From Alphaproteobacteria bacterium (GTDB lineage: Bacteria; Pseudomonadota; Alphaproteobacteria; UBA828): 12,280 bases of DNA. The stretch covers positions 1 through 12,280 of the forward strand of contig JAPYQV010000041.1 of assembly GCA_029937205.1 (NCBI GenBank), in the 5' to 3' direction. A model generated the notes under the pieces. The model saw nothing but the letters and a program-made list of their open reading frames with translations, searched no databases and was not told the origin of the DNA. Positions 7,591 to 12,280 of this stretch are shown here, piece by piece. The position numbers were made by a program, and so were the translations under genes. Position 1 is the first letter of the stretch. Each line of letters begins with the position of its first letter.

Positions 7591-8529
7591 GTGACCGCGA
7601 AAACCGCCTTCGTGACCGGCGCTTCCGGCTTTATCGGCGTCAATCTGGTCGACCAGCTCGGCCGTGCGGGTTGGCGTGTCGTCGCCATGCACCGGGCGAG
7701 TTCCAATCTTGCTTATCTGTCGCGCTTCCCGGCCGAGCGCGTCATTGGCGATATCACCGACGCGGACTCGCTCGACGCCGCTCTGCCGGAAGGCGTGGAT
7801 GCGGTGTTCCACGTGGCCGGCAATGTCAGCTTCGATTCAAGCAGCGATGCGGCGCAAAACGATGACAATATCAACGGCACCCGCAATATGGTGGCCACTG
7901 CGCGCAACAAGAACGCGCGGCGTTTCATTCACACGTCGTCGGGCGCGAGCTGGGGATTGCAGGACAATATCGCCATCAATGAGGAATCATCCACGAATGT
8001 GGACGACATTCCGATCAATTATTTCCGCACCAAGAAACGCGCCGAGGAAGAAGCCTTGAAAGGACTGGCGCTTGGCCTCGACGTGGTGGTGGTCAATCCG
8101 GCCAATGTGGTCGGGCCGTTCGATGGCGTCATTTGGGGGCCGTTCATCCAGGCCATCGCAGCGGGAAAATTGGACAAGGTCGGCACCGGTGGCGCTGAAT
8201 TCTGCCACGTCGAAGAAGTGGCGCGTGCCCATATCGCCGCCTTCGAGAACGGCCGGCGCGGCGAGAAATATCTTCTTGCCGGCGCCCAGGCCAGCTTTGC
8301 CGAGGTCGGCCGGACGGTGGCGGAATTGGTCGGCGGCACGGCGCCGATCGCCTCATCGCAACGCGATCCCGGTATGTCGCCCGAGATGTTCAATCTGATG
8401 TCGCTCAATCAGATCATCGATTGTTCCAAGGCGGTGCGCGAGCTCGGCTTCAAAGCGGTGGCCTTGCGCGATATGTATGCCGACCTCTGCGATTGGATGC
8501 GCGCCGAAGGTTTGCTCGACTCAGCCTAA
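7591..8529 (+). CDS. Extended SDR: NAD(P)-dependent epimerase/dihydroflavonol-4-reductase-like protein
   Basis: 312 residues from a GTG at 7591, with GGAG at 7581-7584 as a well-placed ribosome-binding site 6 bases ahead, one base after the previous stop. A Rossmann fold opens the protein: TGASGFIG at 9-16 is the GxxGxxG nucleotide loop, D54 in GDITD would contact the adenine, and HVAG (74-77) is the third-strand motif. The catalytic set is visible as S116/S117 with Y144-FRT-K148 (YxxxK). NPANVVGP (169-176) and the C-terminal substrate-binding region are typical of extended SDRs related to dihydroflavonol reductases, 3-beta-HSDs and sugar epimerases. The substrate cannot be told from sequence. 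Its place in the ubiD unit could mean a sugar, lipid or isoprenoid-type substrate, but that is a guess. A frame-open upstream extension to 7414 lies inside the previous gene and is rejected. Confidence 0.88.
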   Translation: MTAKTAFVTGASGFIGVNLVDQLGRAGWRVVAMHRASSNLAYLSRFPAERVIGDITDADSLDAALPEGVDAVFHVAGNVSFDSSSDAAQNDDNINGTRNMVATARNKNARRFIHTSSGASWGLQDNIAINEESSTNVDDIPINYFRTKKRAEEEALKGLALGLDVVVVNPANVVGPFDGVIWGPFIQAIAAGKLDKVGTGGAEFCHVEEVARAHIAAFENGRRGEKYLLAGAQASFAEVGRTVAELVGGTAPIASSQRDPGMSPEMFNLMSLNQIIDCSKAVRELGFKAVALRDMYADLCDWMRAEGLLDSA

Positions 8530-8530
8530 G

Positions 8531-8551
8531 GGCGCTGGCGCGAACAGTGCC
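8531..8551 (+). terminator. Hairpin after the SDR gene, possible weak terminator or mRNA-end stem
   Basis: Two bases after the SDR stop, GGCGCTG (8531-8537) can pair with CAGTGCC (8545-8551) around a 7-base loop, with one G-U pair. There is no following T-run, so it is not a standard rho-independent terminator. It could protect the end of the ubiD-unit transcript or partly separate it from pmbA. Confidence 0.3.
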
Positions 8552-8597
8552 GCAACACTATATATGTATCTGCTCGTCACCTATTCGGATCAATTTT

Positions 8598-9941
8598 ATG
8601 AGTGCTATCGACGACCCCTCTTCATTGCTCGCCACGCTGTTGGACAAGGCGAAAAAGGCCGGCGCCGACGCGGCGGACGCGATTTTTGTAAACGGCATCT
8701 CCTTGAGCACCAGCTACCGGCTCGGCAAACCGGAGGATTTGGAGCGCTCGGAGGGGCATGATCTCGGCTTGCGCGTCCTGTTGGGCCAGCAGCAGGCCAT
8801 GGTCTCAACCACCGATTTCGCCGAGGATGCGCTCGATGAGCTGGTCAGCCGCGCCATCGCCATGGCCGGCGCGGTGCCGGAAGATCCCTTTTGCGGCCTG
8901 ATCGAGCCCAGCCAATTGGCCCGCGACTGGCCCGACCTCGAGCTTGCCGACACCGGCGAGCCAGGGCCCGAAAAGCTGATCGAATGGGCGCGCCGGGCGG
9001 AGGAAGCGGCGCGCGCCGTGCCCGGCGTCACCAATTCGGAAGGCGGCGACGCCAGCTGGGGCCGGAGCCACAAGGCGTTGGCGACCAGTGGCGGATTTTT
9101 CGGCAGCTATGAAAGCTCAAGCTTTTCCTTCAGCGTCTCCGTCCTCGCCGGCGAAGACACCGGCATGGAGCGCGACTATGACTGGTCCTCGGCCTGTTTC
9201 GAGGACGACCTCGGCAGCCCCGAAGAAATCGGCAAAAATGCCGGCGAAGGTGCGGTGCGCCGGCTCAACCCGCGGAAAGCGCCCTCAGGCCCAGTGCCGG
9301 TGGTCTATGATCCGCGCGTCTCGGGCGGGCTTATCCGCCATCTCTCGGGCGCCATTTCCGGCGCCTCGGTGGCGCGCGGCACGAGCTTCCTGAAGGACCG
9401 CCTCGGCCAGACGGTCTTCGCGCCCGGCCTGAATGTGACCGACGACCCGCACCGCAAGCGCGGTATGCGCTCGCGCCCGTTCGACGGTGAAGGCGCGGCA
9501 ACGACGCGGCGTGAGATCATCAAGGACGGCGTGCTCACCACCTGGCTGCTCGATTCGCGCTCGGCGCGGCAATTGGGCTTAAGCACCACCGGCCATGCGG
9601 CGCGCGGCACCGGCGGGCCGCCCACGCCATCGCCGTCAAACCTCTATCTCGAGCCTGGCCTGGCCAGTCCGAAGGAACTCATGGCGGATATTGAGAGCGG
9701 CCTTTACGTGACCGAGCTGATCGGCATGGGCGTGAACGGCGTCACCGGCGATTACAGCCGCGGCGCCGCCGGATTCTGGATCGACAAGGGCGAGATTGCC
9801 TGGCCGGTGAGCGAGCTCACCGTGGCCGGCAATTTGAAGGACATGTTCGCCCACATCACGCCGGCCAACGATCTCACGTTCCGCTACGGCGTCGATGCGC
9901 CGACGTTGCGCGTCGACGGCATGACGGTCGCCGGCCAATAG
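8598..9941 (+). CDS. pmbA: TldD/PmbA-family metalloprotease subunit, PmbA (TldE)
   Basis: Cytoplasmic protein of the TldD/TldE protease, which in characterised cases acts as a heterodimer that degrades unfolded peptides and trims modified peptides such as microcin B17 precursor. The 447 residues match E. coli PmbA (about 450). No HExxH metal motif is present, which identifies the PmbA/TldE-type partner rather than the metal-carrying TldD. Family features: EGHDLGLRVL (52-61), YDPRVSGGLIRHLSGAISG (237-255), GTSFLKDRLG (261-270), TTWLLDSRSARQLG (314-327), GHAARGTGGPPTPSPSN (332-348) and VNGVTGDYSRGAAGFWI (379-395). The ATG at 8598 has GGAT 7 bases upstream; the longer frame to 8421 lies within the SDR gene and is rejected. 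No tldD in the window. Two bases before the cysQ-like gene, so co-transcribed with it. Confidence 0.94.
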   Translation: MSAIDDPSSLLATLLDKAKKAGADAADAIFVNGISLSTSYRLGKPEDLERSEGHDLGLRVLLGQQQAMVSTTDFAEDALDELVSRAIAMAGAVPEDPFCGLIEPSQLARDWPDLELADTGEPGPEKLIEWARRAEEAARAVPGVTNSEGGDASWGRSHKALATSGGFFGSYESSSFSFSVSVLAGEDTGMERDYDWSSACFEDDLGSPEEIGKNAGEGAVRRLNPRKAPSGPVPVVYDPRVSGGLIRHLSGAISGASVARGTSFLKDRLGQTVFAPGLNVTDDPHRKRGMRSRPFDGEGAATTRREIIKDGVLTTWLLDSRSARQLGLSTTGHAARGTGGPPTPSPSNLYLEPGLASPKELMADIESGLYVTELIGMGVNGVTGDYSRGAAGFWIDKGEIAWPVSELTVAGNLKDMFAHITPANDLTFRYGVDAPTLRVDGMTVAGQ

Positions 9942-9943
9942 CA

Positions 9944-10744
9944 ATGACCGATATCGAGCGCGGCGGTGCGGACCACGAATTGCTGCTGCATGCCGTGCGC
10001 GACGCCGGTGCCTGCGCCCAGAAACGCTTCCAAAAGGAACAGAAGGTGTGGCGCAAAAGCAAATACCATCCGGTCTGCGAAGCCGATATCGAGACCAATA
10101 CGGTGCTGCGCGATATGCTGATGGCGGCGCGCCCCGACTATGGCTGGCTGTCGGAAGAATCGAAAGATACGGAAGAGCGCCTCACGCGCCGGCGCATTTG
10201 GGTGGTGGACCCGATCGACGGCACCAACAGCTACCTCAATGGCGTGCCGGAATTCGCCGTCTCCGTCGCCCTGATCGAGGACGGTCAGCCGGTGCTGGGC
10301 GCTGTGTTCAATCCCGCCCAGGGTGAGATGTTCGAGGCCGTAAAGGGCGGCGGTGCTTATCTCAACGGCACCAAAATCTCGGTCACCGATCGCTCCGACA
10401 AGGCCGGGATGCACATTCTTGCGAGCCGCTCCGAGCACCGCGAGGCCGGCTGGCCCGAGCGCTTCGAAGCGGACAATGTCCGCGCCATAAGCTCGATCGC
10501 CTACAAGCTCGCCCTGGTCGCCGCCGGGCGCTTCGACGCCGCCGCCAGCGCCTGGCCCAAGGCCGATTGGGATATTTGCGCCGGCTGCCTGTTGGTCGCA
10601 GAAGCCGGCGGCACGATCACCAGCATCGCCGGCAGGCCGTTCACCTTCAACCACGAACGCCCGCTCCACCCGACCTGCCTGGCCAGCAACGGCCATCTGC
10701 ATAAAGCACTAATCGGCGAACTCAGCGAATGGGCGGAAAAATGA
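9944..10744 (+). CDS. cysQ: Inositol monophosphatase superfamily, probable 3'(2'),5'-bisphosphate nucleotidase CysQ
   Basis: A Mg2+-dependent, Li+-sensitive-type phosphatase fold. In the CysQ branch it converts PAP (the by-product of PAPS use) to AMP; the sister branch hydrolyses inositol phosphates. 266 residues, normal for the family. Metal-binding motifs are complete: LSEES at 69-73 (Glu ligand), WVVDPIDGT at 86-94 with D89 and D92, and WDICAGCLLVAEAGG at 209-223 with D210. The ARPDYGWLSEE region and short loops are as I remember from alphaproteobacterial CysQ-annotated proteins, but sequence alone does not firmly separate CysQ from inositol/histidinol phosphatases. It starts 2 bases after the pmbA stop and is followed by msbA after 97 bases. 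This pmbA-IMPase-lipid A gene order recurs in alphaproteobacteria as far as I recall. No frameshift or lost ligand seen. Confidence 0.85.
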   Translation: MTDIERGGADHELLLHAVRDAGACAQKRFQKEQKVWRKSKYHPVCEADIETNTVLRDMLMAARPDYGWLSEESKDTEERLTRRRIWVVDPIDGTNSYLNGVPEFAVSVALIEDGQPVLGAVFNPAQGEMFEAVKGGGAYLNGTKISVTDRSDKAGMHILASRSEHREAGWPERFEADNVRAISSIAYKLALVAAGRFDAAASAWPKADWDICAGCLLVAEAGGTITSIAGRPFTFNHERPLHPTCLASNGHLHKALIGELSEWAEK

Positions 10745-10757
10745 GCGGCGCCGGAGA

Positions 10758-10787
10758 TTGTTCGCGATCCTTCAGTCGTGGTATAAA
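10758..10787 (+). promoter_or_regulatory. Candidate sigma70-like promoter for msbA
   Basis: In the 97-base gap between the cysQ-like gene and msbA, TTGTTC (10758-10763) and TATAAA (10782-10787) are separated by 18 bases. A transcript would start near 10794, leaving a leader of about 48 bases. The -10 is good and the -35 moderate. The gap is locally more AT-rich than its surroundings. Not proven. Confidence 0.4.
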
Positions 10788-10841
10788 TCTCGCTCAGATT
10801 CAAGCACTTAGAATTGAAGTCCGCTGAAGGCTGAGAAACCG

Positions 10842-12280
10842 GTGACCGACGAGAATTCCCAACCGCGCGCGCTGAGCACGCGTACCCTGCTGGCGCGCCT
10901 GGTGCGCCAATATTTGCGCCCCTATCTGTGGCCCCTGATACCGGCGGTGCTGTGCATGATTGTCGCCGCCGCCGGCGATGGCATCCTGGCCTATCTGATG
11001 AAGCCGGTACTCGACGATTTATTCATCAGCCATAACCGCGACATGCTGATCCTGATACCGGTCTTGGTGATTGCCGTGACCGTGTTGAAGAGTGCGGCAG
11101 CGTACGGCCAGGTGGTGTTGATGGGCTTTATTGGCCTGCGCATCATCGCCGATTTACAGACCAAGCTGTTCGGCCATGTGATCCGCTTCGATCTCGCCTT
11201 TTTTCATGATACCGCGTCGGGCAAGCTGGTCTCGCGCATGACCAACGACATCAATCTGATGCGCAACGCCCTCGTCAACACGTTGACCGGTCTGGTCAAG
11301 GATTCCCTCTCGCTCGTCTTCCTCATCGCGGTGATGTTCTCGATGGACTGGAAACTGGCGCTGTTGGCCTTTGTTGTCTTTCCCATCGCGATCTTTCCGA
11401 TCGTTCGCATCGGCCGGCGTTTGCGCAAGATTTCGACGTCGGCGTTGAGTGAATTGGGCCTATTTACCGCGCGGCTCAATGAGGCTTTCCAGGGCGTGCG
11501 TCACATCAAAGCCTACAATAGGGAGGCCTTCGAATCAGAGCGCACCGAGCGCCTGATCGAAAGCGTGTTCCGGCTGATCTTCAAGGCCTTACGCACCCGT
11601 GCCCTCGTCTCGCCGATTATGGAAGCCATTGGTGGTGTGTTTATCGCCTTGGTAATTCTTTATGGCGGCTGGCAGGTTATCGAGGAAATGCTCACGCCGG
11701 GTGAGTTTTTCGCTTTTATTACCGCCATGCTGATGGCCTATAAGCCCTTGAAAGCGCTCGCCAACCTTAATACCAATTTGCAGGAAGGCTTGGCGGCGAC
11801 CCAGCGCGTTTTCGATGTTCTCGACACCGGACCGACCATTACGTCAGATCGCGACGCACCGGCCCTGAGCGTGAATGGCGGCGAAATCATCTTTGACGAT
11901 GTCTCGTTTAGCTACAACACCGGCACGGCGGCACTGAATGGCGTTTCGCTCAACGTACCGGCCGGCCGCACGGTAGCCTTGGTCGGCCCGTCGGGCGCGG
12001 GAAAATCGACCATCCTCAATTTACTGCCGCGCTTTTATGACGCCGATGGCGGACAGGTGACCATCGACGGCACCGATGTGCGCGACGTCGACCTCACATC
12101 ACTCCGCAATGCCATCGGATTGGTCAGCCAGGAGACGGTGCTGTTCGATGACAGCGTGCGCGCCAACATTGCCTATGGCCGCCCGGCGGCAAGCGAAGCA
12201 GAAATCGTTACCGCCGCCAAGGGCGCAGACGCGCACGCCTTTATTGAGAAATTGCCGGAAGGTTACGACACGCTGATCGG
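10842..12280 (+). CDS. msbA: MsbA-like lipid A/lipid-flippase ABC transporter, C-terminus cut by window end
   Basis: Inner-membrane half-transporter that, in the MsbA family, flips lipid A-core to the outer leaflet using ATP. 479 codons are visible. It begins at a GTG (10842); the frame has a stop at 10815-10817 and no ATG between, and a weak AAGG/GAG purine stretch lies upstream. Residues about 25-330 form the six-helix exporter domain, with the family loops FDLAFFHDTASGKLVSR near 117-133 and FQGVRHIKAYNRE near 218-230. The ATP-binding domain follows: A-loop Tyr358 in FDDVSFSY, Walker A GPSGAGKST at 382-390, and the Q-loop at Q430 in LVSQETVLF. The window stops before the ABC signature, Walker B and H-loop. 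Other exporters with this fold cannot be fully excluded, but the opening region KPVLDDLF (about 56-63) and the PmbA/CysQ neighbourhood favour MsbA. Confidence 0.9.
   Translation, partial: MTDENSQPRALSTRTLLARLVRQYLRPYLWPLIPAVLCMIVAAAGDGILAYLMKPVLDDLFISHNRDMLILIPVLVIAVTVLKSAAAYGQVVLMGFIGLRIIADLQTKLFGHVIRFDLAFFHDTASGKLVSRMTNDINLMRNALVNTLTGLVKDSLSLVFLIAVMFSMDWKLALLAFVVFPIAIFPIVRIGRRLRKISTSALSELGLFTARLNEAFQGVRHIKAYNREAFESERTERLIESVFRLIFKALRTRALVSPIMEAIGGVFIALVILYGGWQVIEEMLTPGEFFAFITAMLMAYKPLKALANLNTNLQEGLAATQRVFDVLDTGPTITSDRDAPALSVNGGEIIFDDVSFSYNTGTAALNGVSLNVPAGRTVALVGPSGAGKSTILNLLPRFYDADGGQVTIDGTDVRDVDLTSLRNAIGLVSQETVLFDDSVRANIAYGRPAASEAEIVTAAKGADAHAFIEKLPEGYDTLI

Noticed and set aside
8421..8597. 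59-codon N-terminal extension of pmbA
   Set aside because: It lies mostly inside the SDR gene in another frame; the ATG at 8598 gives the expected PmbA length and has a plausible ribosome-binding site.
9884..10702. Minus-strand open frame of 272 codons opposite the cysQ-like gene
   Set aside because: Lies almost wholly over a gene with complete metal motifs and crosses the pmbA/cysQ junction; no recognisable domain.
10769..10830. Inverted repeat CCTTCAG ... CTGAAGG flanking the msbA promoter candidate
   Set aside because: Seven-base arms 48 bases apart are short enough to arise by chance, and one arm would lie upstream of the predicted transcript start, so no RNA stem would form.

Overview
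The window is a gene-dense, GC-rich chromosomal segment with almost no non-coding DNA (longest gap about 100 bases). The gene content and order point to an alphaproteobacterium. It has the plant-type (GCS2) glutamate-cysteine ligase next to rsmE and ubiA, a PmbA / inositol-phosphatase-family pair leading into an MsbA-type lipid A flippase, and ubiquinone genes of the UbiA/UbiD type. I would lean to a Rhodospirillales-like lineage, but this is inference from memory of gene order, not a search. I see no insertion sequence, CRISPR array, tRNA, rRNA or phage gene.

Layout. (1) 1-2326, minus strand: rsmE (16S rRNA m3U1498 methyltransferase), then gshA (first step of glutathione synthesis), then the first 25 codons of a probable PLP aminotransferase that runs off the left edge. 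(2) 2414-3298, plus strand: ubiA, divergent from rsmE; its start codon lies in the third copy of an 18-base imperfect tandem repeat. (3) 3331-4445, minus strand: two overlapping unnamed genes, a 108-residue helical protein followed by a protein with gamma-glutamylcyclotransferase-like (GGCT-like) features. (4) 4519-8529, plus strand: a tight three-gene unit of ubiD decarboxylase, a TPR plus sulfotransferase-like protein, and an extended SDR/NAD-dependent epimerase-reductase (overlap of 4 bases, then a gap of 1 base). (5) 8598-10744, plus strand: pmbA/tldE and a cysQ/inositol monophosphatase-family gene, 2 bases apart. (6) 10842 to the right edge: msbA-like ABC transporter, cut off in its nucleotide-binding domain before the ABC signature.

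How the genes fit together. UbiA and UbiD catalyse prenylation and decarboxylation of 4-hydroxybenzoate in ubiquinone synthesis. GshA makes gamma-glutamylcysteine, and the GGCT-like protein could act on gamma-glutamyl compounds, though that link is inference. The CysQ-like phosphatase would remove PAP, the by-product of PAPS-using sulfotransferases, but the sulfotransferase-like domain encoded nearby has lost several residues normally used for PAPS, so its activity is in doubt. CysQ-like and PmbA genes commonly lie beside lipid A/Kdo genes in alphaproteobacteria, which fits the MsbA gene at the right end.

Most of the window is conserved housekeeping. The parts that deserve a second look are the divergent TPR/sulfotransferase-like protein and its operon, the GGCT-like/helical gene pair, and the tandem repeat that includes the ubiA start codon.
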